Source of the DNA: Ornithodoros turicata
Taxonomy: Eukaryota > Arthropoda > Arachnida > Ixodida > Argasidae
NCBI RefSeq assembly: GCF_037126465.1
Contig: NW_026999295.1
Coordinates: 186,001-250,000, forward strand
Length of the DNA: 64,000 bases
Direction of reading: 5' to 3'
In this document: positions 24,291 to 36,479 of the stretch, piece by piece
Numbering within the stretch: the first letter of the stretch is position 1
Layout of the letters: every line of letters begins with the position of its first letter
Translations under genes and position numbers: made by a program
The notes under the pieces: generated by a model
Told to the model about the DNA's origin: nothing
Seen by the model: the letters and a program-made list of their open reading frames with translations, nothing else
Databases searched by the model: none

Positions 24291-27200
24291 TTTTTTAAAA
24301 GTGTATTTATCACTTTTTCCGAGATGAAATCAATTGCAATATATCATATGCTGAAGGACGCTCTCTAGGTAGGCATTAGGAGACTCCTAAGGCAATGTCT
24401 TAATTTTCAATAATTAACTTTTTAATTATGAATGCTACGAAGTTGTTCCAATGAGAACATCTGACCTCTTCGGTCACCAAATACCAAAGCCGTTTTCAGG
24501 ACAAAAATTCGTTCGATAGATCGCTCGCAGAAAAAAAAAAATCGTGAAGGAACACCATTTCGTTCTTTTATTTATTACACATCTCTAGAGTCGCGTCTTT
24601 CCTTCGCCCCCAACACGAGAGAATAAAAGAGCACACTATCGCCTCATGCGTTCGTGAAAAAGAAAAAAAAGAAAAACGGAAAATGCAGCTCAAGATAAGG
24701 GCAGCTCCGATGGAGTCACCCGATACATTTGTTTTTGTTTTCTTTCCGCAAGTTCAAGCCAATCTTTGTCAATCTTAAAGCCAATTATGAAGATTCATTA
24801 CAAAATAATTAACTGCCGTACGAATTACATTGATAAGACACATGCCGTCCACAACTATTACACTCGAGTACATTGTGCTGCTTGGGCATCTCTCTTCCTT
24901 TTGTCTTTGATTCGAGCGCCTATTTGAGCAACACCTCCAGGATATGGAAAAGGCCTGTGCCTTGCGTCACACAGGAAGGCCTGCTGTTACTACTTTGGAT
25001 GCTGCCATGAAGTAAATGAAAGAACGAACGAGAAGAAAGCTCGAAGCAGGTCGCAGGCCTCTATATAGGTGACGTAAGCGTGCCAGCCCGACATTATTTA
25101 GGAAGTGTGGGTTTTCCAATCACTTTTTTGTGCCGAACGTGACTCTGCTTTCACCTCTAGATGTTCTGAAAATAAGCAGTCTTCCGCTTGTTTATTTTCT
25201 TATTTTTATTTCCCTAAGGGAGGGAGTTGATAACCGACAAGCATTCTTGATGGTGCCGGGAAGAGATTAAGACGCAAAATTTGGGATTATACATTGAAAT
25301 GTCCTCATGATAAGGCCAAGAACAAACTGAAGCGTACGATACAGTGTTCATGGAGTAACAAGGTTGAAGTACCAAAGTGAGGTGCAGTTACTGAATTCGC
25401 TTTCTTAGCTTACAGAGCATAATTTCTTTTCAGCATAATGTAGGATAATTTCTGGGGTTTTCCTCAGACGCTGTCACACATACGCCGGCACATTTCTCTC
25501 AGAAGTCGCCCCAGGACACACATTGGTCATCGTCGAAGGCACCCCCATTCCCCACAGAGAGAAAAAAAAATGGACCAGCCTAGCCTTACAAGTGGCAATC
25601 ACCCCATTCCACACGCTACGAGCAGCAGCCCAGAATTCTGAGCAGCAGCACAGCGAAGAAACGTTTGGCAAAGCTTATCAGAGCTGATTCATCACGCTTT
25701 CATTCTGCGCTGGGCAATTGCTGCTGATAGCCGGGCTCCGCGCGCGATATCTGATGTACAAATTCCCTTCCTCGTCTGCCCACGTCTCTTTCCATCTTCC
25801 TTCCTCCTCGCCGCATACTTTTCTTTCAAGTTGGCTTTCTTACATGTTCTTCTGCTATCAGGCAGAATCTGAATCAGAGGAGGTGTCCCTAAATTCTGGT
25901 CATGGTAGGGTTATGCAATACACAATCTCAGGAGCAGCCGAATATACGTCCGTGCTGGCAAAGCGCGCACAGAGAAAAAAACTGTAAATTGTCAAGACCG
26001 TGATCACTGTATGCATTCATTGAGAATTGATATGTGTCAATAAACCTGATACGATTTATTTTTCTCTGTTCTCGTCTAGCAATGTTGCCATGGGTGATTA
26101 GTATGGTAGGAACAGTGAAAGGGGATACAGCGCAAACGAAGTGCGCAACTGTAAACGACTGTGGTTAATTATGCCCTGCTTATTACTTAATACTGCCGAC
26201 GTCACCTCTGACGTCATTTACTTACAATAGTAGCAGTCCGCGCAACGCATGGCTTGCGGTGTCTGAAGACGCAGGAGCCTATGGCAGTTTCCTGCATATA
26301 CCTTGGATAACATCTAACTTGTACGTGACTATTTGGTAAAATGCAATAATTCCCTGCCTATTTAGGGGCTTTGGAGCAAAAGTGAGGTATCAAAATGGGA
26401 GAAAGCCCTTGTTGAAAGTTATTCCATTAGTCGAATTCCTGACACGAGCAAGCACGCTAAAATATCCATCGCCCAATTTCGCAATACAAATGAGCCGAAA
26501 CTGAAATAGGACACGAGGCACGAGGAAGGACAACGATCAATCACGTCGGAACATGCTTTGGAACTATGGAGATGATTGGTGTACACTCTCAAAACAGAAC
26601 TTTAGCGCATAGCACAATGTGCACCAACCACTGCTAGGAATGATAGGTTGGACATCATCAACCGCTTCATAGCTGGACAGATCAACCGCTTTGCTGCCCA
26701 GATACGCCGTCGATGGTTAAGGCCATGTCTTCAATCCGACACGGGTGCTCGCGGATTGCACTTCTGCTCTGCATGCATGACTAAAATTTCTCTGTTATTC
26801 TCTTGGAGTGTTCCCGGGCAGACATCATACAGGACGGTCGTCGGCATAGATCTCGGTTGGTCAAATACGTTTTTTTTTACTTCTTTTCGAAACCAAAACA
26901 CTCATTGAAATCCTACATATCATGCGATCGACTGTACAAAAAGCTGCAGTCAGTACAGAGCTTCTCGCTTTTCGAAACAGAGCGTCTATTGCCTAAAATT
27001 CAGCGTGAAACATGTTCAGAATGTTCACTATTCGTGACAGCATCTGAGGCCCAAACTCACGTATAGCACACGTTACACTTATTTTTCAGGTTCTCCAACC
27101 CCCACGCAACGCAAAGCGGAAGCTGTTTTGGCAGGCCAGGATCCTGAACGAACGTTGGGATTGGCCTTCGCGCGGTAGCTCCTGGCGAGGCGAGGCAATG

Positions 27201-27300
27201 CATTTAACGCTTGCTACAGAAGATTAATAAGTCGGAGGTCTGCCTCCCGCATTCCTGAAGCGAGCCACGGGAAAGCATTACTAACAAATTCATTCCTCTA
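24291..27300. other. 3 kb with no gene recognised
   Basis: AT-rich sequence without recognised repeats. If the signal-peptide exon at 27920 is real, its downstream exons should lie on the minus strand here or further left, but I find no convincing cysteine-rich or lipocalin-like exon. Confidence 0.4.
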
Positions 27301-27406
27301 CGATGAAAGATGAAAGTCACTGAAAAGGTTAGCCAGCTGTAGGGATCGAACCCACATCTTCTGGATTGCCGGTCCAGGGCTCTACCAATTGAGCTAAGCT
27401 AACACG
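27301..27406 (-). mobile_element. tRNA-derived SINE
   Basis: On the minus strand, 27403 to 27331 folds as a full cloverleaf. GTTAGCT pairs with AGCTGGC, the D stem is GCTC/GAGC, the anticodon stem is CTGGA/TCCAG with loop CCGGCAA, and the T arm is GTGGG TTCGATC CCTAC. Position 33 is C rather than U and there is no terminator, so a functional tRNA is unlikely. The tail TTTTCAGTGACTTTCATC recurs in the neighbouring copies. Ixodid ticks have a described SINE family called Ruka; identity with it is not established here. Confidence 0.7.
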
Positions 27407-27555
27407 CCTCTCCAGCGACTTTCGGGGTGCGTCATCTGAAGGGACGACAAACCAGCCACTCACTCTCACTCACCCTCCTTTCACTCTTACATTTTTGCTC
27501 ACTCATACACACATTCATACGACGGAAATCGACGCAAGCGGCACCTGTTGAACAA

Positions 27556-27873
27556 GAGATAAACTGATGTTCTGAGGCTGGAACAACATAGAGGGGACAG
27601 ATACAAACAAAGTCTCAAATTGCCTAAGAAATCAACGATGAAAGATGAAAGTCACTGAAAAGGTTAGCCAGCTGTAGGGATCGAACCCACATCTTCTGGA
27701 TTGCCGGTCCAGGGCTCTACCAATTGAAGATCCAGAAGATGTGGGTTCGATCCCTACAGCTGGCTAACCTTTTCAGTGACTTTCATCTTTCATCGTTGAT
27801 TTCTTAGGCAATTTGAGACTTTGTTTGTATGTCCCCTCTATGTTGTTCCAGCCTCAGAACATCAGTTGATCTC
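27556..27873. repeat. Inverted duplication around two SINE copies
   Basis: Sequence 27556-27700 (ending in SINE head) recurs inverted at 27727-27873 with few changes, leaving a spacer of about 26 bases from the first SINE copy. It holds a truncated minus-strand SINE (about 27636-27726) and a plus-strand copy (27727-27800), together with about 80 bp of shared flanking sequence. Confidence 0.85.
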
Positions 27874-27919
27874 TCATTCCTCTCTCAGTGTGCATGTTAG
27901 TGAAAGATGCGGGACTCAC

Positions 27920-27983
27920 CAGCGCAGAACACGGCGGCCAGCAATGTTAGCGCAACAACAGGGACACGGTTATCCAGCAACAT
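27920..27983 (-). CDS. Signal-peptide exon of a probable secreted protein
   Basis: ATG at 27983 opens a 21-codon stretch (MLLDNRVPVVALTLLAAVFC...) with a typical n-region and hydrophobic core. It ends at a strong donor GTGAGT (27914-27919) in phase 1. A first exon that holds just the signal peptide is usual for small secreted proteins of arthropods. Downstream exons are not found in this window. The left end of a TA-flanked transposon lies only 55 bases upstream of the ATG, so the promoter is either within that element or displaced beyond it. Confidence 0.5.
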
Positions 27984-28037
27984 AGTCCGCAGCGCACACG
28001 CCAATAACAATGGAGTTTCCGGTTGGCGGTCATCGTA

Positions 28038-30648
28038 CACTCTTAAACCCGTACCTTTTATTGTAACTTTTAGAAACATGTAACGTCTATATAGACGTAG
28101 ATTTCGAGATTTACTATTGGTTACACCACTGTAACGTATATTTAGATGTTAAAAGTACCGAAATAATGTCTTTACAGCAGCAGCAGAAGTTACATCTCGG
28201 AAAAAACAAAAACAGCTTGTTGTAACCTATAAATGTATCCTATACTCCGACACTGGAACTTTTAAGCAAAATTTCCAACGACTATTTCTTTGTTAGGTTC
28301 GTGTCGTTTGTTTTTCTTCTGTTTTGCAGCATAATGCCGCGTTTCAGCCTCCCATTCGAGACGACAGTTGCGAATCTACGTGCACGCTTTTATTTTATAT
28401 CTGTTTCAGCGTCATCTGCGTCGACTACATATTATCACTGCTGTATCAACACTGATTGTAAGTTTGCAGTCTGGCATACTGTTAGCATGTTCCTTTCTAC
28501 AGGGTGGAAAACCATTCCAATGCCGCAGCCACCAAGATTTCCGCATTTCCGACAGTCTATTTCGCTGCGTAGCCGAGCCTGGTCTAGCCACACTGAGAGC
28601 GGTTTCCTTGAACCTCCGAACGCTCAACATGCGTCCGTTGATAGGTGCAATCTGTTTTCATCGGTGATTTGGCTCGTCAATGTTCCTCGTGTTCATCATA
28701 GCGCCGGCAGGAACAAGGGGAATGCGAGATTTCGCTACCGAACAAGGATATTTTCGGTGTTCTGAGGGGAAGGTGTAGTAAGTGCGAAGATTGCAAAGAA
28801 TACATAACCGAAAACGAACATCATCCACTGCAGCTCTGGTTTACACAGCTTCATACACTGGGTAAGTGTACATTCTGTGCTATGTACGTGCATTATTTTG
28901 ACAGCAAGAGCTGTTAGCGCATGTCTGTTGTGATTATCGCAAGCGTTCTGCGGTCATGCATATGAACGCCACTTACGCTTGCTACTTTTCGGCTCTTACT
29001 TGGTCGCAAAGTCAATACACCGGCGTGCGTTGTGCGAGCTGCGTATATATTCATGGATATCTATAATTCGCAGCTTCCTACTTGTTGTATTCTTACGATG
29101 TTCTACGACTCAGTCGTGGAACGAACGCCTTCCCGCATTTATGATGTTCTCTCAGCGTACCTTGTGCTTTCTACGGATGTAATTCAGCAAAACATTATTT
29201 CGTCCACGTTGGTTCTCAATGGGGATGGAAGCTCTACATTGTTCCAAATAGAGGTATACAACGCAACAGTTTTACCATATTGATGATGATAATTAGGGGT
29301 TTCATGGCGCAGCGACAACGAGTTTTATCGTATTGCTAGCCTCCAATGTCATGTATGTAACGGTCAGATCACATTTAGTACGTACTGGCTGCTAGGTATA
29401 ATGCTAGGTATCATGTTTGCAGATGGAGCAGAATAAGATGCTGTAAAAAAGACCGCGTCTCGTGATTCATGCGTCACACGACACATTGATAGAGAAAAGT
29501 ATGTGATCTTTAGTTACTGTTTTCCTTTTGACTTTTGTGGTGGCGCTTCCCTGCTTGAAAAGTGTTCCATAAAACTCCATCTAGTGCTAGAGGTTATTTA
29601 TTGGCTACCTGCTTATTGTCTTCATCCAAGGAAGTTCTTCGTGCAGAGGCTGGGGAGTGCTCATCAGAAAGCAGTATATGAACAAATAACATATTGAGTG
29701 GTTCCGTAAATGTTGCTATCGATGCCCAAACTTTTATTCCCAGGATCCCACATGCACGTTCACATGCCGTCACCAGCGCAATGGAGTACTTCACAAACAA
29801 CGGTCCCACAGCGTCTCCCACGCTGCAGTGTCTCCTGCGTTACCCTACACTCATGTTTGCCAAGGTTGTGTGCGTTTTATATAATGCTGTATCGCCTTTT
29901 GCAACGCAAAGGTGGAATAAATATTTTTGGCTCCGTTTTGTTATGTATGGCTTAGCAAAAATAGTTCAGTTGTTCTCTACTCGCTGGCTTCCTCGCACTT
30001 TTATGCATTGCTTCTCACTTTGACGCTAGTTTTTCTTTCCACATATTTTTGGTAAAGCGACCATGGCTTCTCCTCGCATCAGAATCGCTCTTGTGCACAA
30101 TCTGTCAGCATGTGGCCTTTCAAGTGTTCGTAACATCAGGCGTGACACAAGACCTCTAAATATACTTCTGTTTTTGTAATATACAATCCTTTTCTGTTGG
30201 TGCATTTTGACATGTTCTGTAATTGTCTGTCGATGTCCGCACAATGTACAGGGTGTTTGCTTTTATTCGCATCAGAGCAGCGCGCTCATTTGGCAGGTGG
30301 ATTGTTAATTTTCGCAAATTAACCCAACCGTAGTTACGAACATTTCCTGACGCATGTGTTTGTAACTACAGATCGATCAATTAGCAAAAATTCACATAAC
30401 CCACCTGCCAAATGAGCGCTACTCTGTTGCGAATAAAAATGAACATCCTGTATAAAAAGCCGCACGTTGGCGTAACCTTTACCAGCAGGTGCTGGATTGA
30501 AGGTCGTAACCTCTAATTAGTGGGTTTGTTGTAACTTGTATAAAAGGTGCTGCTCAGAGGGTACTTGGTAACTCCACTAACTAACTAAAATAGAGGATAA
30601 AATATTGCGATTTGTTACCCTTTACTGAAGGGTACAGAGTTAAGAGTG
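28038..30648. mobile_element. TA-flanked non-coding DNA element, copy 1
   Basis: The ends are CACTCTTAAACCCGTACC and the complement of TCACTCTTAACTCTGTACC. A TA dinucleotide lies immediately outside each end (28036-28037, 30650-30651), as for Tc1/mariner-type insertions. The 2.6-kb interior has no recognisable transposase. Compared with copy 2 (36988-39059) it has about 510 additional bases at roughly 29185-29698. Both copies hold the same nested inverted-repeat element. Confidence 0.8.
30247..30452. mobile_element. Nested 206-bp MITE in copy 1
   Basis: TACAGGGTGTTTGCTTTTATTCG... and its complement at the right end (…CATCCTGTA) give inverted arms of about 50 bp plus inner inverted segments. 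Confidence 0.75.
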
Positions 30649-30652
30649 ATAC

Positions 30653-31310
30653 CCGAGATCTCCAGGAAAGAGTCGTTATGTAATCGATTAAAATGGATTT
30701 ATCATGAAAGCACAAACAGAGACGAGTGAGCGACGCTTTGTTGTGCACACATCAGATTGACGTTTCCTGCACTTCCGGCGATATCTATAGGGCATATGGA
30801 GATGAACAAAAATGTTGGACACACAAAATAATATCTACTATAACGAGCAGACATGCAAGAACTGCCGGATGCAATTTAATGGACTGCACGCACAAGACGC
30901 ACAAGATGCCAGTGTTGTATAATGGTTAATAATGTTGTACCACGCATACGTCATGCTTGTTTACTCAACTCCAGCTTTGCTGCTGTTGTACGCAGACTGC
31001 GAAACAATGGCGTAAACATAAGCTTCAATAAAAGAAAGCAAATGGAAGGCAGACGGTCAGCAAAGACAGCGAAGCGGAGAAGGTAACAGAACAATAAAAT
31101 AACGAAAATAAAATGACCCGCAAATAAAATGGTGCACTTTCACTCCCCTTCCCACATCGCCGAACGAGAGACAATTCGTTATCAGGAAAGGGGTACTTTG
31201 CTTCGTAACGAAGTCTCGTCTTGATTCTTCGCCCAATACACAGCTAGATACCTATTTTGGTTGCAAAAATCGATGGCTCCGTCAGGTTGCAAGTTGCACG
31301 CATAACGAGG
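30653..31310. other. No gene seen
   Basis: Unremarkable AT-rich sequence between the TA-flanked element and the LINE tail. Confidence 0.4.
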
Positions 31311-31600
31311 ATGGTGGTGGTGGTGGTGGTGGTGTAACTGCTTGCCGTAGTCGGCCTCGCAAGGCGGGCAACGTCACGACTAACGCAGGTCCGTAAAAAA
31401 AAAAAAAAAAAAAAAGACGGGAAAGACAGGACTGTAGATTCGGATTTGCAGTGAAGTCCAATCAGGGGTTGAGCGATGAGCAGCGTTGAGCGATGAGCGG
31501 TAGAACACCAGAAAATTAAAATGAAAATAAAAATCACTGTGAGGATGCTTGACTAAGGTGTTGAAGAGTACAGGGCGAAAGGGCCACTTGTGATGCGTTC

Positions 31601-33242
31601 TTAGAGACGATATATCAGCTTGGTATCCCTCAGGAAGGAAGCCAGTTTTGACGCGTGGTAACGTCTTTCTGCCGGCGTTGAGCCGCCAAAGATGACGTCA
31701 TGTACTTGCGAGCCGTTGCGGATGATGGGGTCTAGATGCTTAGATCTTTCCTGACTGTAGGCAGGGCATTTTAGAAGGATGTGTTCAATCGTGTCAAGGG
31801 ATGTCGGAGAGAAAGGGCATGTTGGATCGTGCGTAGTCTTCAGGCGGTGGAGTACGACGTTCGAATACATTGAGTTTGTACGTATGCGGTGTAGGAGTGT
31901 GGCTGTGAGCCTGGAGAAACTTTGAGACTGGAGTGAAGGGCGTGCGTTGGACAGAGTGAGCCTGGTGCTCGGACTAACTGTAGATATTAAACTCTTGGCT
32001 GTTTCTTTAGTGGTTCGATGTGGTGGTGATGGAAACGTGAGAGCCGGAAGAGAATGGGCTTCGTTTGCTAGGCGGTCAGCTTTCTCATTGCCGGGAGTTC
32101 CAACGTGGGAAGGAATCCATTGCAGAACTATGTCTTTACTATCCCGTCTCAGGTCGGAGAGGGCTTTGCGGATGCAGCGGATCATAATATATGAGTGGTC
32201 TAAGTCTTTGATCTGGTCTAATGTGCTTGATGAGTCAATAAGTATAACTGCCTTTGCACAGTCGATGTACTTCAGTGCTGCTGCTGCGTGTAGGATTGCG
32301 CATAATTCGGCCGTAGTGAGCGAGGGTGACTTACAGTGAAGTTTAGCTTTCCAACAGTTGCCGGTTTTGGGAATGAAGTAGGAGCTGGTTGTTGACTCTT
32401 TGAGACTGTCAGTTGACCCATCAGTGTATATCTGAAGGTGATTACCAAACTTTTCGTCTATGAGACCAATAGCAATAGACCGCATTACAGTAGGCGCTGT
32501 GCTTCTTTTGCTGCGGATGCCTGGTATCTCGGTGGATAACTTTGGGATGTACTCCCTCCATGGTGGTGGGGTTTGAATCAGTGATGGAGCCGGAGTGATC
32601 GCGACTTTTTCTAGATATAACTTGGTTAATGAGCCGGTCTTTGTGCTCGAGCATTTTGATGCGCTATCGATGTAGCTGAAAACAGATGATGCATTGTAGA
32701 TTCTGTCAATTATGGCGGGTGCCATTCTTTCTGCGTGCAGACTCAGTGGTATCTCGGCGGCCTCGACGAGGGTAGCTTCTATTTCGGAATATTTTGGAAG
32801 ACCCAGTGCGATTCTGATGCCTGCACGATGGAGACGCTCCAGTGATTGCCAACCGTGCAGCGAAGGTTTTATGAACGGAGTAGCATAATTCAGCCGACTC
32901 AAGATGAGACTCTTATATAGAGTGATCATGTGTCGCGGGTGGTTTCCCCAGGTTTTACCACAAAGACGTCTGAGTATGTTCAGCAGGGGAGTGCATTTCT
33001 GCACCATTGCTTCTACTTGGGATGCCCATTGGAGTCTGGAGTCGAATATTACTCCAAGGTATCGAACCCGTGGGACTCTGGGCAGAGTATTATTGCCGAC
33101 GCTAAGACCTGGATAACTGCTGCCGAGGCGTTTTCCTGGTGGGGCACAGACCAGAGTGACTGTTTTTGAAGTGGAGATGGTCAGTCCCTTGGCTAAGAGG
33201 TTTTCAACCACCTGGCTAAGGACTACTTGGGCAGAGTTTTGA
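31601..33242 (-). pseudogene. LINE ORF2 C-terminal half: RT thumb, RNase H, zinc finger
   Basis: In frame with the RT segment but separated from it by a TGA (33243-33245). It starts within the end of the RT domain (LAKGLTISTSKT). The RNase H domain shows YTDGS, TTAEL, LIDSSS and EKADRLANEAH with WIPSHVGTPGN. The C-terminus has TCPFSP...TIEHILLKCPAYS, a CCHC-type finger. About 540 codons remain open. Confidence 0.8.
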
Positions 33243-33244
33243 AT

Positions 33245-33905
33245 TCACTTTTTTGAACGGCCTTGGAGGAGTATGCATATGTCATCTGCGTATACAATAA
33301 ATTCTGCTGGGATGGTTGTGATGGGAATTCCCACGTGGATGTCAGATAGAGCTGCGTTGAAGAGGAGGGGAGAAATTACGCTGCCTTGAGGTACTCCTCG
33401 TGTGAGGCGTCGGAGGGTGCTGGTAGCGCCGTCCACGGTTACTGTTACGGTCCTGTCCGTGAGAAATGATTGAACATATGCTTCTAACCGTCCTTTAACT
33501 CCCGACTTCTGAAGACGATGCATGATGGCCTCATGTAGAAGAGAGTCGAACGCTTTGTCCACGTCCATGAATACTGCTAAAGATATTAGTCTCTTGTTCT
33601 TTGCTTCGTGGAGTTTAGTTGACAGCATCATGAGGGCATCGGCTGTACCACGATGTTTGCGGAAGGCACAGAGATGTTCTGAGAGCTTTCCATTATTCTC
33701 CAATGTCCAGGTGAGTCGTCTGTGCACCATTCGTTCCATTAATTTTCCCACGCAAGACGTGAGGGCAATAGGACGGTACGACTTTAGGTCATCTAGGGGC
33801 TTGCCGTGTTTCGGTATGGGGATGATTGTAGCATGTTTCCAGTCAGAGGGGATGTGACCTGATGTCCAGACTTCGTTGTAAAGATCTAGAAGTTTGGTCA
33901 ACTAT
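33245..33905 (-). pseudogene. LINE reverse transcriptase domain
   Basis: Contains the RT blocks SYRPIALTSCVGKLMER, FMDVDKAFDSL (first catalytic Asp), RGVPQGSVISPLLFN and FIVYADD (catalytic pair). It ends at the TGA shared with the next segment. The upstream join is broken: a TAG follows DQITY in the next frame and the register shifts near 33905. Confidence 0.85.
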
Positions 33906-34441
33906 CAAGGTTCTTGAGCATCTAGTATGTTATCTGGTCTGATCCGCAGGCGCTTGCTCTTCTACATCGTCTCAGAGCATCACAGAGTTCGTTACAGGTC
34001 ATCCTCTGGGCCCAAGGCTTGCGGTGGTGTAGATGAACCGTGTGTAACTTGAAGCGTAGATGTGCTTGATAACAGAGACGGGGAGACTAAGTCTGCAAAA
34101 GCTTCTGCGATATATCTGGGCTGTGATCTAGTCGCTATAGCAACGGTGGCTAGTGGCCTTTTAGGAGTAGGGGCACCCTCAAGTGATTTAATGACATTCC
34201 ATATTTTCGTAGAGGGTGAACTCTGGTTGAGCGATTCAGAGAATTGCCGCCATTGAGTACGGCGCAAATTTACAGCGTAGCGTCGGAAGGCCGCCGATAT
34301 TTTTCTATACGTAGTCAAATCGCTTGTGCACCCCGTGCGAATTGCCCGACGTTGCGCTCTTCTTCTGGCGGCACGAAGAGACAGATATTTGAGGTCTGGA
34401 CGGGGTTGTTTGGGAGAGATGTTTATGGACTTGGCGGTCAT
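33905..34441 (-). pseudogene. LINE ORF2 linker between endonuclease and RT
   Basis: Arg-rich sequence (SLRAARRRAQRRAIRTG) then SSPSTKIWNVIKSLEG, typical of the region after the endonuclease in LINE ORF2. A frameshift near 34010 moves to the frame reading MTCNELCDALRRC. A nonsense TAG and another frameshift follow before the RT. Confidence 0.6.
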
Positions 34442-34641
34442 AACGAGGAAACGAGGCTGTCACAGCCGGCCTAGCGGGCCCGTGATTTGCTCCTCGTGAC
34501 GCATGACGTAACTTCGTCGTTTTCGTTAAAAGTGGCGCAATCTTTGGCTTAGGCAAACTACATACCGTGATCGGTATTATACGAGAGAGTAACTCAAGTG
34601 AAAAGACGTTAACGTTGCATGCGCCCACAGAGAACAACAAA

Positions 34642-34794
34642 ATGGCGGAAGGTTTCTTTGCCTGTACAATAACGGAAGCTGCGAACCGTGAACCACGCAG
34701 CCGTAACCGTCAAGATGGAATTCAGTTAGATGAAATAAAGTTTAGGAAGCTATTCCGCCTGTCAAAAAGAGCAGCCCACGTACTACACTGTTAG
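34642..34794 (+). pseudogene. HARBI1-like N-terminal fragment
   Basis: An ATG in good context (CAACAAAATGG) opens 50 codons ending with LDEIKFRKLFRLSKRAAHVL, which resembles the segment before the nuclease domain in Harbinger/HARBI1-type transposases (F...FRLSK...L). The frame ends where a TACACTGTTAGAAA sequence begins, similar to the start of TA-flanked tick elements, so it seems cut by an insertion. It could be a transposon relic or a domesticated gene's first exon; the remainder was not found. Confidence 0.4.
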
Positions 34795-36479
34795 AAAATT
34801 TTATACCTTTAAGGGCATAAACGGCTTGTCCCAGGGCGCATACCATTTGCGGCACAAACGCTTCGAGGTAAAGTAATTTTATACCTCCCTGAAGGTATAT
34901 TATTTGCACCTAATGTTATAAACATATATCCACTTGAATGTGTATTTTCAAACCCGGGGTCTAATCTTGGAAGACTGGTATATTCGATTTATTTCAGCGC
35001 TTTTTATAAGAGTGGCACTTTCATGATCTAGCTCATAACAAAATTAGAACGAAATAATATTGAGCGACAAGTGCTTTAATAACATCAACTATCGCGAGAA
35101 GGAAAGGGAGAAAGAAAATGCCTGGAGACGCACGCCCACAAACGTACCCACTAACTCATATTCACAATGTGCAGGTGTAAAGCGTAGAGGGAAGCTCGTG
35201 CAGATTATTCGCCACGCAGGAAGCAACGTGGGAGGATTTAATGGAGAACAGATACTGGTATAATACATGGCTTCGGAAAACGTGGGGCCGCATTCGCTGG
35301 CACGGTTTTCACGGCACCTCCAACAGCATTCAACCTGGCTGCTAAGTCTTCCCAGTCTCTGTCGCGATGTTGACAAGTATATGGTGGACGAAAATGCTCC
35401 TCGGAATATATTACGGATGTAGCTCTGTATCGGGACCACGGCTTTTTTTAAGATAAAAAAGAATAAAAATCAAACAGGAGCTAATTAGTACCGAAATTAA
35501 ACAGCAATGACTCCCGTATATTGCGCGAATCGTATAACAATTTAATTTTATCGCCCGTTTCTGGAAGGCGATCCGCCATCTTTACTGAGGACCTTGTGAT
35601 CTAACCTGAGGCAGTCTCGACGCCCTCACCGCATACTGCGTGCCTTGGGGGGGGGGGGGGCAGTCCCCCCAATCTGTAGAACCTAACCTAGACTAACCTC
35701 ACGAAAGTGAGGGGGCGAGTTAGCCCAATTCAACGACCCTACCTCTTGCAAGATGGCAAGTTTCGACTCCGTTAGGCTTAGCAGTCCTGTGTCCAGATCC
35801 GGTTGTTGAGATCCATATAAAAAGTTCTTGTACACAGAATTTTATAGTTCTTATATTTTTAGATTCAGTATATGGCCTTCTTCCACTTCTCTGCAATATT
35901 TACCTTCCTAACTCCTTCGCTAATTTTTAAAAACGAATGATCCCGATGCGGAACTACACACTAAAATACCGTTGGTTTGCATGCATCCGGCCATGACCTC
36001 GCACTGCTGGGCAGTTGTTCGAGCACTGCGAGAACCACGCGACGACGCCATCGTTGCTGCCTTCCAAAGAACAGTCGAAAAACTGAAGGAGTGAAGCGAG
36101 GGAAATGACGTTGGGGCGCTCGCGCCCCAGGCGTAGTCAGCTAATATCACGTGCATGGCCGTACCACACCGACAGCTTAACGACATTGGTTCACGAAGAA
36201 ATGTGATTGCGCCAAGGGGATATCGTCGTTACGTTTCTTCTATTCGGTAGCCTCCTGCTTCGCTTGCCGTGTTAACGGCGGAGAAGAGGATGAGAAGGAC
36301 GGCGCGCATCGCTCGGGTTCTCTACCTTCCCCCATTTCGGTACGCAGCCGAGTATGTTCGTTCGAAATTGTGGTCAGAGATTACGCCACTGTCCCGTTGA
36401 CGAAGCGAGCACGAAGTATGCCCGGTGAAACCCGTCTCGCGCTAGTTTTAACGATCGGCGTTGATCTCGTTAGCACGTG
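34795..36479. other. No gene recognised
   Basis: Starts with TA-element-like sequence and includes a G-run at 35647-35660 next to CCCCCC. Upstream exons of the P2X7-domain-like gene may lie toward the right end, but I cannot place them. Confidence 0.4.

Larger units (their letters stand above)
31311..34450 (-). mobile_element. Decayed LINE (R1/I/Jockey-like), 5'-truncated
   Basis: Minus-strand element with, in order, an N-terminal linker, reverse transcriptase, thumb region, RNase H and a C-terminal zinc finger. Its 3' end probably is the GGT microsatellite (31311-31333, CCA repeats on the sense strand), preceded by a 3' untranslated region with a T-run (31396-31417). The endonuclease is absent, so it is 5'-truncated near 34450. 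Confidence 0.8.

Noticed and set aside
27331..27403. Functional tRNA-Ala gene (anticodon GGC)
   Set aside because: The cloverleaf folds, but position 33 is C, no T-run terminator follows, and the same tail recurs in neighbouring copies as in a SINE.
31396..31417. Poly(A) tail of the 31.3-34.5 kb LINE
   Set aside because: The run is A on the plus strand while the LINE is on the minus strand, so in sense orientation it is a T-run within the 3' untranslated region.
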